Source: Sulfitobacter faviae
GTDB taxonomy: Bacteria > Pseudomonadota > Alphaproteobacteria > Rhodobacterales > Rhodobacteraceae
Length of the DNA stretch: 64,000 bases
NCBI RefSeq assembly: GCF_029870955.1
Contig: NZ_PGFQ01000001.1
Location: forward strand, 1,550,001-1,614,000
Direction: 5' to 3'
Part shown: positions 1-9,975 of the stretch, in pieces
How positions within the stretch are numbered: the first letter of the stretch is position 1
Layout: every line of letters begins with the position of its first letter
Program-made: the position numbers and the translations under genes
Notes under the pieces: model-generated
What the model saw: only the letters and a program-made list of their open reading frames with translations
What the model was told of the DNA's origin: nothing
Database searches by the model: none

Positions 1-721
1 CGCGCCAGATTGACGTGTAGGGGCGAGATATCGATCAGGTTGAAGTCATTCGGCTCCCCTCGCTGGCGCGAAGACAGGCTGGTGCCCGCGTGCAACTGGA
101 TCGCCAGATGACCGTCATGCTCTGGCGCCGGATGGGCAAAGGTGCCCGCGTGCCAAATGTGCAGATGCCCCGAGAGGATTAGGTCCGCGCCGCAGTCCAA
201 GAGCCGCCTCAGCGCGCGTTTCGCGCCCGGAATGGGCTTTTTGTGGGTCTCGTTGGGGTGATCCAGCGGATGGTGGCAAATGGCGATGCGCAGGGTCTTT
301 TCCCCCCGCGCGACAGGGCGCGGCAGGCGCGGCCCAAACGGCGCAGGCCCAGTTTGCCGGTCTGCCATTTGAACCGATCAACGGTGTTGATCCCCACGGC
401 GACAAAATCCGCCCCCTCATGTACCGGTGTAAGGTCGTGATCGATCCAACGCCGGTAATAGCGCCACGGGGCGAAAAACCGGGTAAAGGGGCGGTGCAGC
501 GGAATATCGTGATTGCCCGGCACGCTCAGCACCGGTGCGTTGATCCTGTCGATAAAGGCCCGCGCGGCGCGATATTCCTTTTCCCGCGCCCGTTGGGTCA
601 GGTCGCCCGAGATGATCACCAGATCGGGGTCATAGCCATTCACCGCCTCTAGGAGCGGCACCAATAGGTCGGGGCGGTCTTTGCCGAAGTGCAGGTCGGA
701 TAGGTGGATCAAACGGCTCAT
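1..721 (-). CDS. Calcineurin-like metallophosphoesterase, frameshifted and cut by window edge
   Basis: The protein begins MSRLIHLSDLHFG and carries metallophosphoesterase motifs in order: DLHFGK (metal site 1), SGDLT, GNHD, and after the frame break CHHPLDH and SGHLHIW. It is a cytoplasmic phosphoesterase of the 3',5'-cAMP phosphodiesterase/Icc-like group; the substrate cannot be read from sequence. The frame breaks at the run of six C at 302-307. Adding one base restores the reading from ALSRGG into EKTLRIAICHHPLDH and on to position 1, where the gene leaves the window. Its ATG overlaps the stop of the upstream lipid kinase gene (ATGA), so the two are probably co-translated. The break looks like the other single-base losses in this window, so a sequencing error is more likely than a real mutation. 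Confidence 0.75.
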
Positions 722-1635
722 CGCACGGCCTTTCCAGCCGTGGAGGGCACAAAGATATGGATGGGCGAACTGGCGCGAGTGAGCTGGTACGGGCCGCGCA
801 TCACCGCGATCTCCCCATCCCGCGCGACATAGCGTTTGCGCTGTTTCATGCGTATCTCAATCTCGGACCCGCAGAGCATTTCATAGTCCGTGTGATGCTT
901 CGCGCGGCCCGTCGCCAGCGCCACTGCATGGCGCAACAAGCCGAAACGATAGGTGTCAGGAGCGACCAGCAGCACCATATCACCGCGCGCGATGCAGTCC
1001 TGCCCATCAAGCCCCATTTGATCCAACTGGAAGGCGTTGTTCACCGCGAAAACCAGCGGAGTGCGCAACTGGGTCTCTTTCCCGTCGACCACGATGGTCA
1101 GTTTGAGCGAGGTGCGGAAATCCATCAAGGCTTTGATCACCGACCAATAGGCGGCGATCCGGCTGCGTCCCCAACGACGGTAGATGCCTTCGCGCGTTTT
1201 GAGGATGGCGGGATAGGCCCCGATGCTGGCGTTATTCAAAAAGGTCTCACCATTGATCGTCGCCACATGCACCGGGCGGCTGTCGCCAGCGGCGATGACA
1301 TCGACGGCTTCTTCAAGGTTCTCTGGAATGCCCATCGACCGCGCGAAATAGTTGAAGGTGCCCTGCGGGATGATGCCGAGCGGGCGGTCGTGGTCTAGCA
1401 TGGCCGAAGACACGCCCGAGATTGTGCCATCCCCGCCCGCGACGGCAATGATCCCTTGGCCCCAAGACAGCGCCTCGCGCGCTGCGCCGGCAGGGTCGTT
1501 GCGTTTGTCGATGTGAATGAATTCCGCCGTGATCCCATGCCGCGCAAAGGCGGAGCGGATCGTGTTTTCGGCTTGGTCACCGTCTTGACGGCCTGAACCG
1601 CGGTTCAGAATGACGATAGCGCGCTTCGATGACAT
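718..1635 (-). CDS. Diacylglycerol/lipid kinase family protein
   Basis: A 305-residue protein of the diacylglycerol kinase catalytic family (YegS/DagK-like), which phosphorylates a lipid hydroxyl using ATP. Visible motifs are NRGSG near residues 11-15 and the nucleotide-binding GGDGT at residues 67-71. NNASIGAYP and a long beta-rich C-terminal half also fit the family. I chose the ATG at 1633-1635 because AGGGGAA lies just upstream; a TTG five codons earlier is open but lies within that ribosome binding site. The stop overlaps the start of the metallophosphoesterase gene. The exact lipid substrate is unknown. Confidence 0.85.
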   Translation of the reverse strand: MSSKRAIVILNRGSGRQDGDQAENTIRSAFARHGITAEFIHIDKRNDPAGAAREALSWGQGIIAVAGGDGTISGVSSAMLDHDRPLGIIPQGTFNYFARSMGIPENLEEAVDVIAAGDSRPVHVATINGETFLNNASIGAYPAILKTREGIYRRWGRSRIAAYWSVIKALMDFRTSLKLTIVVDGKETQLRTPLVFAVNNAFQLDQMGLDGQDCIARGDMVLLVAPDTYRFGLLRHAVALATGRAKHHTDYEMLCGSEIEIRMKQRKRYVARDGEIAVMRGPYQLTRASSPIHIFVPSTAGKAVR

Positions 1636-1670
1636 AAGTTCCCCTGCCAAATGCTCGGGGAAAACGCGGT

Positions 1671-1704
1671 GGAACGCCTATTTGTTCACCTCAATAGGCG
1701 TTCC
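1671..1704 (-). repeat. Perfect 12-bp inverted repeat, possible terminator
   Basis: GGAACGCCTATT at 1671-1682 pairs perfectly with AATAGGCGTTCC at 1693-1704 around a 10-base loop. It lies just after the stop of the 40-aa gene and before the lipid kinase gene on the minus strand. There is no T-tract, so it may be an attenuator or mRNA-stabilising hairpin rather than a simple terminator. Confidence 0.5.
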
Positions 1705-1715
1705 GAAGAGATTTT

Positions 1716-1838
1716 TCAGACAGGCTTGCCTTCGTAAATCTTCCCGTCGACCTGAACGGCCATGCGACCGCCTGCCAACATTTTTACAAAGATACCCTGA
1801 ACGTAAATGGAACTTCCGATTGCGATGGTTCTCAACAT
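1716..1838 (-). CDS. Conserved-looking 40-aa small protein
   Basis: This short frame reads MLRTIAIGSSIYVQGIFVKM and continues for 20 more residues to end in GKPV-stop. It has an ATG, a good upstream AAAGGGTG ribosome binding site and ordinary codon use. It fills an otherwise empty space between mutT and the lipid kinase gene. I recall similar 39-40-residue proteins with the pattern MLRTIAIGSS..VQGIFVK in other Rhodobacteraceae, but could not check this. The N-terminal half is hydrophobic; the C-terminal half alternates as a beta hairpin would (GRMAVQVDGKIYEGKPV). Function unknown. Confidence 0.7.
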   Translation of the reverse strand: MLRTIAIGSSIYVQGIFVKMLAGGRMAVQVDGKIYEGKPV

Positions 1839-1955
1839 GTCGGCACCCTTTCATACAGATGTTACAACTATGCCTCAGGATGATGCGCATTCGGTTAAAA
1901 AATCCGCAACATGCTGAGCGATTGCCGTTCACTAGTGCAATTCTGCCACTCTGCG

Positions 1956-2354
1956 CTAGAGCCAATCACGCAATATTGATATAAGTGGCACGTCTGCCTC
2001 GGGCATCGGATAGGCGCGCATTTCGTTCGGGCGTACCCATTTCAGGGTCTGCCCCTCGCGCGAAACCGGGGTGCCGCCCCATTTGCGACAGGCGAACAGC
2101 GGCATCAGAAGGTGGAAATCACTGTAGCTGTGGCTGGCAAAGGTCAGCGGGGCAAGACAGGATTCCCATGTCTCGATCCCCAGTTCTTCGTGCAACTCGC
2201 GGATCAGCGCCGCCTCTGGCGTCTCTCCGGGTTCGATCTTGCCGCCCGGAAACTCCCAAAGGCCCGCCATCGGCTTGCCTTCGGGGCGTTGGGTCAAAAG
2301 CACGCGACCATCGATGTCGATCAAGGCCGCGGCGGAAACCAGCACTGTCTTCAT
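1956..2354 (-). CDS. mutT: 8-oxo-dGTP pyrophosphatase MutT
   Basis: A 132-residue Nudix hydrolase with a complete Nudix box at residues 38-60 (G-x5-E-x7-RELHEELGI). It removes oxidised guanine nucleotides from the pool by hydrolysing 8-oxo-dGTP to the monophosphate. The N-terminal VSAAALIDIDGRVLLTQRP and FPGGKIE segments are typical of MutT rather than of other Nudix proteins. It begins four bases after the argJ stop and is therefore probably transcribed with the parvulin and argJ genes upstream. Confidence 0.9.
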   Translation of the reverse strand: MKTVLVSAAALIDIDGRVLLTQRPEGKPMAGLWEFPGGKIEPGETPEAALIRELHEELGIETWESCLAPLTFASHSYSDFHLLMPLFACRKWGGTPVSREGQTLKWVRPNEMRAYPMPEADVPLISILRDWL

Positions 2355-2358
2355 CTGC

Positions 2359-3585
2359 TCAGGACCGGTAATCGGCGTTGATGTCGATATAGCCGTGGGT
2401 CAGGTCACAGGTCCATACGGTGCACTGCCCCTCGCCAAGGCCCAGATCGACGCCGATGGTGATGTTCTGACCCTTCATATGCGCGGCGGCATCCTCTTCG
2501 GAGTAGTCGGGGCTGCGCCATCCGTCGCGCGCGACTTCGATATCGCCGAACCGGATCGACAGACGATCACGGTCCGCCGCGGCACCGGATTTCCCGATGG
2601 CCATGACGACGCGGCCCCAGTTGGGGTCTTCGCCCGCGATTGCGGTCTTGATTAGGGGGGAGTTGGCGATGGCCATGGCGTGGATCTTGGCCTCGTCATC
2701 GTTGGAGGCACCGGTCACGGCCACCTCGACGAATTTCTGCGCGCCTTCGCCGTCTTTGACGACCTGATGCGCGAGGTCCATCATCACGTCCCGCAGCGCC
2801 GCGTCGAAGGCTTCATTGCCCGATACATCGACACCGGAGGCACCTGTTGCGGCCATGATCAGCGCGTCGGAGGTGGAGGTGTCACTGTCGACAGTGATGC
2901 AGTTGAACGTTGTCTCGGTATGGGTTGAAAGGCGCTGTTGCAGCTCATCCGTCGCCAGCACCGCATCGGTAAAGATATAGACCAGCATGGTGGCCATATC
3001 GGGCGCGATCATGCCCGATCCTTTGGCGATCCCCGCGATAGAGACGGTTTTGCCGTCGATCTCAACCGTGGCGCTGGCCCCTTTGGGGAAAGTGTCCGTC
3101 GTCATGATGGCGCGCGCCGCGTCCTCGATGCCCGCGGGGTCAAGCTGAGCATGCAGATCACCCAGCACGGCGGTGATGCGTTCATGCGGCAGGGGTTCGC
3201 CGATGACACCGGTGGAGGAGGTGAAGACCCGCGCTTGCGGCACGCCGCAGGCCTCTGCAGCGGCGGCGGTGATCGCTTCGACCGCGTCGGTGCCGCCCCG
3301 CCCGGTAAAGGCATTGGCGTTGCCCGAGTTCACGACAATGGCGGCGCCTTCGTCCGAGGCGCCGCCAATTTTTGCCTGGCAGTCCAGCACCGGGGCCGCG
3401 CGGGTGGCGGAACGTGTGAACGCCCCCGCCACGGCGCTGCCCGGCGCCAGTTTCGCCAACATCACATCGGTACGCCCTTGATAACGCACGCCCGCGGCGA
3501 TGGTGGCGAATGTCACGCCGTCGATAACCGGCAGTTCGGGAAAACGGGCCGGGGCGAGCGGCGAGACAGCCAGGGATTTAGCCAT
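2359..3585 (-). CDS. argJ: Bifunctional ornithine acetyltransferase / N-acetylglutamate synthase ArgJ
   Basis: A full-length 408-residue ArgJ. It transfers acetyl from N-acetylornithine to glutamate (recycling pathway of arginine synthesis) and may also acetylate glutamate from acetyl-CoA. The self-cleavage site is visible: KGSGMIAP leads to the A198-T199-M-L junction, where Thr199 becomes the N-terminal nucleophile of the beta chain. The C-terminal TCDLTHGYIDINADYRS is characteristic. The gene lies three bases after the parvulin stop and four bases before mutT, in one minus-strand operon. Confidence 0.96.
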   Translation of the reverse strand: MAKSLAVSPLAPARFPELPVIDGVTFATIAAGVRYQGRTDVMLAKLAPGSAVAGAFTRSATRAAPVLDCQAKIGGASDEGAAIVVNSGNANAFTGRGGTDAVEAITAAAAEACGVPQARVFTSSTGVIGEPLPHERITAVLGDLHAQLDPAGIEDAARAIMTTDTFPKGASATVEIDGKTVSIAGIAKGSGMIAPDMATMLVYIFTDAVLATDELQQRLSTHTETTFNCITVDSDTSTSDALIMAATGASGVDVSGNEAFDAALRDVMMDLAHQVVKDGEGAQKFVEVAVTGASNDDEAKIHAMAIANSPLIKTAIAGEDPNWGRVVMAIGKSGAAADRDRLSIRFGDIEVARDGWRSPDYSEEDAAAHMKGQNITIGVDLGLGEGQCTVWTCDLTHGYIDINADYRS

Positions 3586-3588
3586 GAG

Positions 3589-4437
3589 TTAGTTCAGCCA
3601 TTCGATGTTGTTGAGAACGGAAGGGTCGATGCCTTCGGCCGCGCTGCGGTCAACCTCGGCAGAGTCGGTCAGGCTTTCGATCGCCTCTTGCACCTTGGTC
3701 TGGCGGATTTGGGTTTCCAGCTCTTCGCGCACGTCTTCCAGCGCGGGGGCTTCGGCGGTGCGTGTCTCGTTCAGTTTGATGACATGCCAGCCGAACTGGG
3801 TTTCCACCGGGTCGGACACGCTGCCGGCTTCCATGCCCGCGACGGTCTCTTCAAAGGCAGGCACCATCATGCCGGGGCCGAACCACCCCAAGGAGCCGCC
3901 ACCGGGGCCGGAGGGACCGGTCGATTTCTCTTTGGCAAGTTCGGCAAAGTCCGCGCCGCCATCGAGTTCTGCTTTGATCGCGTCGGCTTCTTCCTTGGTT
4001 TCGACAAGGATATGCGAGGCGTTGAACTCGGGCTCAGGCTCTGCGTCGCTGTATTGCGCGTCATAGGCCGCTTGCAACTCTTCGTCGCTGACCGGCTCGG
4101 CCATGACGCCTTCGATCGCCTCACCGGCGGTGAGCGAGCGGGTCTCATTCTCGAGCGACAGGGTCACGCGCGGCGGCAATTCGCCGCTAAAGCTGTCGGC
4201 GAGGGCCGTCTGCTGCACAAGCTGGTCCAGAAGACCTTTGAACAGCACGTCCTCGGGCAGTTGTTGGTACTGCTGGGGCAGGCTCGCGCGGGCGACGATC
4301 ATATGCCCGAGCGTGATTTCAGTGTCGTTGACGGTGGCAACAACCGTGTCGAGACCCGGTTCGTCCTGGGCGGCCACAGGCAGCGCCACAGCGGCGGCAA
4401 GCGCCAAAGACGACAGAAATGTGAGGGGTTTTTGCAT
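3589..4437 (-). CDS. Periplasmic parvulin-type peptidyl-prolyl isomerase
   Basis: A 282-residue protein with a signal peptide (MQKPLTFLSSLALAAAVALP, cleaved near VAAQ) and a parvulin domain at roughly residues 135-225 (SHILVETKEEAD, FAELAKEKSTGPSG, GGSLGWFGPGMM, FGWHVIKL). It should act in the periplasm in folding exported and outer-membrane proteins, like PpiC/SurA relatives. An in-frame GTG 19 codons upstream exists, but the ATG at 4435-4437 puts the signal peptide at the N-terminus and is preferred. First gene of the parvulin-argJ-mutT run, divergent from secA. Confidence 0.9.
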   Translation of the reverse strand: MQKPLTFLSSLALAAAVALPVAAQDEPGLDTVVATVNDTEITLGHMIVARASLPQQYQQLPEDVLFKGLLDQLVQQTALADSFSGELPPRVTLSLENETRSLTAGEAIEGVMAEPVSDEELQAAYDAQYSDAEPEPEFNASHILVETKEEADAIKAELDGGADFAELAKEKSTGPSGPGGGSLGWFGPGMMVPAFEETVAGMEAGSVSDPVETQFGWHVIKLNETRTAEAPALEDVREELETQIRQTKVQEAIESLTDSAEVDRSAAEGIDPSVLNNIEWLN

Positions 4438-4477
4438 GGTTGGGTCCAATCGCTTCCTTCGTAGCAGGGCTGCTACA

Positions 4478-4506
4478 TTGACAGTGTATGGCACGCCCCT
4501 TACATC
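4478..4506 (+). promoter_or_regulatory. Predicted sigma-70 promoter of secA
   Basis: TTGACA at 4478-4483 and TACATC at 4501-4506 are separated by 17 bases and point toward secA, leaving a leader of about 100 bases. A small perfect hairpin, GTAGCA-gggc-TGCTAC (4461-4476), sits just upstream in the space shared with the divergent parvulin gene. Confidence 0.5.
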
Positions 4507-4610
4507 GCCTTATGGCGCTGAGAGGCGCGGGCTCATCCACTATCTATGGGCTGCCATGGCGCTCGGCAACCAGATCGGCGCAAGACATCATAACTTCGGC
4601 GGGAGATTAC

Positions 4611-7313
4611 ATGCTGGGTATCGGAACAATCGCCAAAAAGGTCTTTGGCACGCCAAACGACCGGAAGATCAAGGCGACCCGTCCGCTTGTGGCACGGATC
4701 AATGCGCTGGAGCCCGAGTTTGAAAAGCTAAGCGACGACGAGATCAAAGCGCGCACCGCGGAATTGGCCAAACGGGCCGACGGGGGCGAGAGCCTCGACG
4801 ATCTGCTGCCCGAAGCCTTTGCCAACTGCCGCGAAGCCGCCCGCCGCACCCTCGGCCTGCGCGCCTTCGACACGCAGCTTCTGGGCGGCATCTTCCTGCA
4901 TCAGGGCAATATCGCCGAGCAGAAGACCGGTGAGGGCAAGACCCTGACCGCGACCTTCGCGGCCTATCTGAACGGGCTCACGCATAAGGGCGTGCATGTG
5001 GTGACCGTGAACGAATACCTCGCCAAGCGCGACGCCGAGTGGATGGGCAAGGTTTTCGGCGCGCTCGGTCTGACCACGGGTGTCGCCTATTCCGGTATGC
5101 CGGAGGATCAGAAACGCGCGGCCTATGCCTGCGACATCACCTATGCCACCAACAACGAATTGGGCTTCGACTACCTGCGCGACAATATGAAGTCGAACCT
5201 GTCGGACATGCTGCAACGCGGGCATAACTTTGCCATCGTGGACGAAGTCGACAGCATTCTGATCGACGAGGCGCGGACGCCGCTGATCATCTCCGGCCCG
5301 TCGCAGGACCGTTCCGAGATGTACCAGATCATCGACGCGCTGATCCCCTCGCTCACCGATGAGCATTACGAGCTGGACGAGAAAACCCGCAACGTCACCT
5401 TCACCGACGAGGGCAATGAGTTCCTCGAAGAGCAGCTGCGCGCGCGGGAATTGATCGAAGAGGGGATGACCCTTTACGATCCCGAAAGCACCACCATCGT
5501 GCACCACGTCAACCAAGGTCTGCGCGCGCATAAGCTGTTCCAGCGCGACAAGGACTACATCGTGCGCGATGGCGCGGTGACGTTGATTGACGAATTCACC
5601 GGCCGCATGATGCCGGGCCGCCGCCTGTCGGACGGTTTGCACCAAGCGATTGAAGCCAAGGAAGGCGTCGACATCCAGCCCGAGAACGTGACCCTCGCAA
5701 GCGTCACCTTCCAGAACTACTTCCGCCTATACGACAAACTCGGCGGCATGACCGGCACGGCTCTGACCGAAGCCGAAGAATTCGCCGAGATCTACGGCCT
5801 CGGCGTGGTCGAAGTGCCGACCAACGTGCCAATCGCCCGTGTGGACGAAGACGACGCCGTTTACCGCACCGCGCGGGAGAAGTATGAGGCGATGATCGAG
5901 CGGGTCAAAGAGGCCCACGCCAAGGGGCAGCCCTGCCTTGTCGGCACCACCTCGATCGAAAAGTCCGAACAGCTCAGCGCCATGCTGACCGCCGCCGGGA
6001 TCGAGCACAATGTGCTCAACGCCCGCCAGCACGAGCAAGAGGCGCAGATCATCGCCGAAGCGGGCAAGCTGGGCGCGGTGACCATCGCCACCAACATGGC
6101 GGGCCGCGGCACCGACATTCAGTTGGGCGGCAATGTCGAATTGAAAGTGCTCGACGCGCTGGATGCCGATCCTGAGGCCGACCCGGCCAACATCCGCGCC
6201 CAGATCGAAGCGCAGCACGCCGAAGAGAAGCAGAAGGTGCTTGAGGCCGGTGGTCTCTACGTTCTGGCCTCTGAGCGCCACGAGAGCCGCCGCATCGACA
6301 ACCAGTTGCGGGGCCGTTCGGGCCGTCAGGGTGACCCGGGCCGCACCTCGTTCTTCCTGTCGCTCGAAGATGACCTGATGCGCATTTTCGGTTCGGAACG
6401 GCTTGAGAAGGTGCTGACGACGCTGGGCCTGAAAGATGGCGAAGCCATCGTGCACCCGTGGGTCAACAAATCGCTGGAGCGGGCGCAGGCGAAGGTTGAG
6501 GGCCGCAACTTCGACATCCGCAAGCAGCTGTTGAAGTTCGACGACGTGATGAACGAGCAGCGCAAGGTGATCTTTGGCCAGCGCCGCGAGATCATGGAGG
6601 CGGACAACCTCAATGAGATCGTCACCGACATGCGCGAGCAGGTGATTGACGATCTGATCGACACCTATATGCCGCCCAAGACCTATGCCGATCAGTGGGA
6701 CACCCAAGGCTTCTATGCCGCGGTGATCGAACAGCTTAACGTCGACGTGCCGATCATCGCATGGTGCGAAGAGGACGGCGTGGATGATGAGGTGATCCGC
6801 GAACGTCTGATGAAAGCCACGGATGAGCTCATGGCCAAGAAGGCCGAGGCCTTTGGCGAAGAGAACATGCGCAACATCGAGAAACAGTTGTTGTTGCAAG
6901 CCATCGACACCAAATGGCGCGACCACCTGCTGACGCTTGAACATCTGCGCTCGGTCGTGGGCTTCCGCAGCTACGCGCAGCGCGATCCGCTGAACGAGTA
7001 TAAGAACGAAGCCTTCCAACTGTTCGAGACGATGCTCGACAGTCTGCGGCAGGACGTGACCCAAAAGCTGGGCCAGATCCAACCGATGAGCGAAGAGCAG
7101 CGCCGCGAGATGATGCAGGAAATGGCCGCCCGTCAGGCCGCCATGCAAGCTGCGGCGAGCGAGGCGGCGGATGAGGCCTCTGAACAGGCCGAGGCCGCAG
7201 CCCCCGGTTTTGACGAGAACGATCCGTCCACATGGGGCAACCCGGGCCGGAACGATCCCTGCCCCTGCGGTTCTGGCAAGAAGTTCAAACACTGCCACGG
7301 TCAGATCACCTGA
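4611..7313 (+). CDS. secA: Preprotein translocase ATPase SecA
   Basis: A full-length 900-residue SecA, the motor that pushes unfolded preproteins through SecYEG. Visible are the Walker A GEGKT at residues 107-111, the DEAD-type [26 protein letters not shown] and [13 protein letters not shown] of the second motor domain, and the C-terminal zinc-binding SecB/lipid contact motif ([13 protein letters not shown]). The start at 4611 follows GGGAG by five bases; the longer open frame upstream (from 4488) has no family similarity. Single gene with its own promoter. Confidence 0.98.
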   Translation: MLGIGTIAKKVFGTPNDRKIKATRPLVARINALEPEFEKLSDDEIKARTAELAKRADGGESLDDLLPEAFANCREAARRTLGLRAFDTQLLGGIFLHQGNIAEQKTGEGKTLTATFAAYLNGLTHKGVHVVTVNEYLAKRDAEWMGKVFGALGLTTGVAYSGMPEDQKRAAYACDITYATNNELGFDYLRDNMKSNLSDMLQRGHNFAIVDEVDSILIDEARTPLIISGPSQDRSEMYQIIDALIPSLTDEHYELDEKTRNVTFTDEGNEFLEEQLRARELIEEGMTLYDPESTTIVHHVNQGLRAHKLFQRDKDYIVRDGAVTLIDEFTGRMMPGRRLSDGLHQAIEAKEGVDIQPENVTLASVTFQNYFRLYDKLGGMTGTALTEAEEFAEIYGLGVVEVPTNVPIARVDEDDAVYRTAREKYEAMIERVKEAHAKGQPCLVGTTSIEKSEQLSAMLTAAGIEHNVLNARQHEQEAQIIAEAGKLGAVTIATNMAGRGTDIQLGGNVELKVLDALDADPEADPANIRAQIEAQHAEEKQKVLEAGGLYVLASERHESRRIDNQLRGRSGRQGDPGRTSFFLSLEDDLMRIFGSERLEKVLTTLGLKDGEAIVHPWVNKSLERAQAKVEGRNFDIRKQLLKFDDVMNEQRKVIFGQRREIMEADNLNEIVTDMREQVIDDLIDTYMPPKTYADQWDTQGFYAAVIEQLNVDVPIIAWCEEDGVDDEVIRERLMKATDELMAKKAEAFGEENMRNIEKQLLLQAIDTKWRDHLLTLEHLRSVVGFRSYAQRDPLNEYKNEAFQLFETMLDSLRQDVTQKLGQIQPMSEEQRREMMQEMAARQAAMQAAASEAADEASEQAEAAAPGFDENDPSTWGNPGRNDPCPCGSGKKFKHCHGQIT

Positions 7314-7347
7314 GCGGCGTCACCTTTTCGCCCATAACTTGGCGTTT

Positions 7348-7368
7348 CAGGGCCATACCCCGGCCCTG
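7348..7368 (+). terminator. Weak hairpin after secA
   Basis: CAGGGCC (7348-7354) and GGCCCTG (7362-7368) pair around seven bases shortly after the secA stop. There is no T-tract, so terminator activity is uncertain. Confidence 0.3.
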
Positions 7369-7415
7369 ATCCGCGCCCATAAAGTCTCTAACGAATCCGT
7401 TGAAGGAGACTTGTC

Positions 7416-8387
7416 ATGTGGCGCACGAAAGAAATTCTGACAGCTGTCGGCACTCTGGCCTGTGCGGTGGGCATTGGCTATGTCATGCAAAGCTCCGACA
7501 CCGCGCAGCAGCGCTATGGCGCGGCTGAGGCGCAGCGCCCGGTGGCCGACAATGGCGCCTTGCTTGAGGTTGAAGGTATCACCCTGACCTCTGCCGCGCT
7601 CGACAGTCCCATTGCACTGCCAACACTGGATGACCGCGTGGTCAAGGCCGCAGCACCTCAAAGCCTGCCGCCCGCCCCGGAAAGCCACGGCGCCGCGATC
7701 CCTGCGACCTGCGATATCATTGCCGAAGCGGATGCCGTCGCCGCCGCGATGGTGAAACTCACCCTCGATGCCGCCTGCCTGCCGAATGAGCGGCTGACGG
7801 TGCACCACAACGGGATGATTTTCACCGAAGTGACCGATGACCAAGGGCAGTTGTCCGTCACCGTCCCGGCCTTGGCGGAAGAGGCTGTTTTCATCCTCGC
7901 CTTCGGCAACGGTGATGGCGCGGTGGCGCAGACTTCGGTCCCTGAACTCTCTGATTTCAACCGCGTCGTGCTACAATGGAAAGGCACCGCAGGGTTTGAG
8001 CTTCACGCCCGCGAGTTCGGCGCGGATTACGGTGAGGCGGGCCACGTTTGGTCCGGCGCGCCGCGCGATATGACCGCTGCCGTGCTGGGCGAAGGGGGCT
8101 TCATGACCCGCAATGGCGACATTGAGGCTTCTGAGCCGCTGATGGCCGAAGTCTATAGCTTCCCGGTCGCCAAAGCGGCGCAGGCGGGCGATGTCGCGCT
8201 CAGCGTGGAGGCTGAGGTGAGCGAGGCGAACTGCGGGCTTGAGATCGAAGCACAGGCGCTGGAACTGCGCGGCGATGATCCGGTGAAAACCCAGAACCTG
8301 ACCCTCGCCGTGCCGGACTGTGATGCGGTCGGCAACTTTCTGGTGTTGAATAATTTGCTCCAAGACCTGAAAGTCGCGCAGAACTGA
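7416..8387 (+). CDS. Hypothetical envelope protein, membrane-anchored at the N-terminus
   Basis: A 323-residue protein not assigned to a characterised family. The N-terminus (MWRTKEILTAVGTLACAVGIGYVMQ) is a single hydrophobic segment after a short positive stretch, so it is exported and probably anchored in the inner membrane. The rest is rich in Ala, Glu and beta-forming residues; residues about 120-200 contain an immunoglobulin-like stretch (LTVHHNGMIFTEVTDDQGQL). It has an excellent ribosome binding site (AAGGAGA, seven bases before ATG) and lies 19 bases before the substrate-binding/OmpA gene, so the two are likely co-transcribed. I recall proteins in this position being labelled translocase in roseobacter genomes because of the secA neighbour; nothing in the sequence supports that name. 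Confidence 0.75.
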   Translation: MWRTKEILTAVGTLACAVGIGYVMQSSDTAQQRYGAAEAQRPVADNGALLEVEGITLTSAALDSPIALPTLDDRVVKAAAPQSLPPAPESHGAAIPATCDIIAEADAVAAAMVKLTLDAACLPNERLTVHHNGMIFTEVTDDQGQLSVTVPALAEEAVFILAFGNGDGAVAQTSVPELSDFNRVVLQWKGTAGFELHAREFGADYGEAGHVWSGAPRDMTAAVLGEGGFMTRNGDIEASEPLMAEVYSFPVAKAAQAGDVALSVEAEVSEANCGLEIEAQALELRGDDPVKTQNLTLAVPDCDAVGNFLVLNNLLQDLKVAQN

Positions 8388-8406
8388 CGCAACCGGGTAG
8401 GTCTAG

Positions 8407-9965
8407 ATGAACGGGTTGAAACGTGCGGCGATCAGCGCCGCACTTTTGCTTTTTACGGCGGGCGCATCTGCGGCGCAGGACATCGCACTGACCTCGCGCG
8501 ATGGCAGCGTCGAACTCAGCGGTACCCTGCTGGGGTTCGACGGCGAATTCTATCGCGTCGAGACGGACTATGGTGAGTTGACCGTCGACAGCAGCGGTGT
8601 GTCCTGCGCCGGGCCGGGTTGCCCCAACCTTGCGGATTTCGTGGCCGAGGTGCGTTTCTCGGGCTCCGCCACCATGGGGGCGGTGCTGATGCCCGCGCTG
8701 ATCGAAGCCTTCGCCGCGCGCCAAGGCTATACCGTCAGCCGTGAAGAGGGGGACAGCGGGCGCTTCGCGCTGCTGCTCTCGCGTGAGGATGACGGCAAGC
8801 TCGCCGCGCGGTTCGATTTCCGGGCGAGCAATACCAACGAAGGCTTTGCCGATCTGCTGGCGGATGAGGCCGATGTCGTCATGGCCCTGCGCGAGGTGCG
8901 CCGCGAAGAGCGGATCAATGCCCGCGAGGCGGGCTTGGGTGATCTGACCGGTGCAAATCGCAGCCGGGTTCTGGCGCTTGATGCAGTGGTGCCCGTGGTC
9001 GCCCCGTCCAATCCGGTGAAACAAATCTCGCCGCTGACATTGGCGCGGGTGTTCTCGGGCGAGATCAAGAATTGGCAGCGCCTCGGCGGGCCGGACGCAC
9101 CGATTGAGTTGCATCTGCCCACCGCCGATAGCGGGTTGAGCCAAGCGATCGTGGATCAGGTGCTCACCCCGCCGGGCTGGAACTGAGCACTGATGTCACC
9201 CGCCACGCCATGCCCGATGCGCTGGCCGAGGCGGTCGCGCGGGATGTTTTTGCCCTTGGAATCACCAGCTATGCCGAACAGGGGGAGACCGAGGTGCTGA
9301 CCCTTGGCGGCAACTGCGGTTTTGCGCTGGATGCCGCACGGCGGACGATCAAAACCGAAGATTACCCGCTGACCGCGCCGATGTTCCTCTATTTCCCCGC
9401 CCGGCGCTTGCCGCTGATCACGCGTGAGTTTCTGGCCTTCACCCGTGGCCCTTCGGCCCAGATCGTGATCCGCCGGGCCGGTTTCGTGGATCAAACGCCC
9501 GAGGAAATCCCGGTTGAGGAACAGGGCAACCGCTTTGCCAATGCGATCATCACGGCGGGCGCGGAAACGCCGCTGGAAGAATTGCAGCGCATGACAGCGA
9601 CGCTGGTGCCGATGGCGCGGCTCACCACCTCTTTCCGCTTCGAGGCCGGGTCGATCCGGCTTGATGCGCAGTCGCGGTCCAACGTGCAGCAATTGGCGCG
9701 CGCCTTGGAGCAGGGGCAATATGATGCGCGGCGGCTGATGTTCGTGGGCTTCAGCGATGGCGAGGGGGCCGCGCGGGCCAACCGCGAAATCGCCCTGCGC
9801 CGGGCCGAAGCGGTGCAGCGCGCAGTAAGCGCGGCTGCGGTCACCGCCAATCTGTCGCGCATTGATCTGCGGGTCGATGCCTTTGGGGAGGCGATGCCGA
9901 TTGCCTGTGACGATAGCGAATGGGGCCGCCAAGCCAATCGGCGGGTGGAGGTTTGGGTGCGCTAA
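8407..9965 (+). CDS. Phosphate-type substrate-binding domain fused to OmpA peptidoglycan-binding domain (frameshifted)
   Basis: The N-terminus is a signal peptide (AALLLFTAGASAAQD). A PstS-like periplasmic binding domain follows (FSGSATMGAVLMPALIEAF, LARVFSGEIKNWQRLGG), and the C-terminal 130 residues form an OmpA-like domain (SFRFEAGSIRLDAQSRSN, RLMFVGFSDGEGAA..NREIALRRAEAV, GRQANRRVEVWVR) that should grip peptidoglycan. The frame breaks near GGG at 9174-9176; one added G turns the premature stop at 9184-9186 into the reading LTPPGLELSTDVTRHAMPD, which joins the second frame. The joined protein is about 519 residues. Likely a periplasmic protein tethered to the cell wall; its ligand is unknown. 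Confidence 0.75.
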
Positions 9966-9975
9966 ACGCACCCCG

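Noticed and set aside
1678..1965. 95-codon minus-strand frame in the mutT-kinase gap
   Set aside because: Its translation looks random; the overlapping 40-aa frame at 1716-1838 has the ribosome binding site and coding character.
2938..4464. Long plus-strand open frame (508 codons) opposite argJ and the parvulin gene
   Set aside because: It is the antisense shadow of two well-supported genes; the protein is His/Gly/Arg-rich with no family resemblance.
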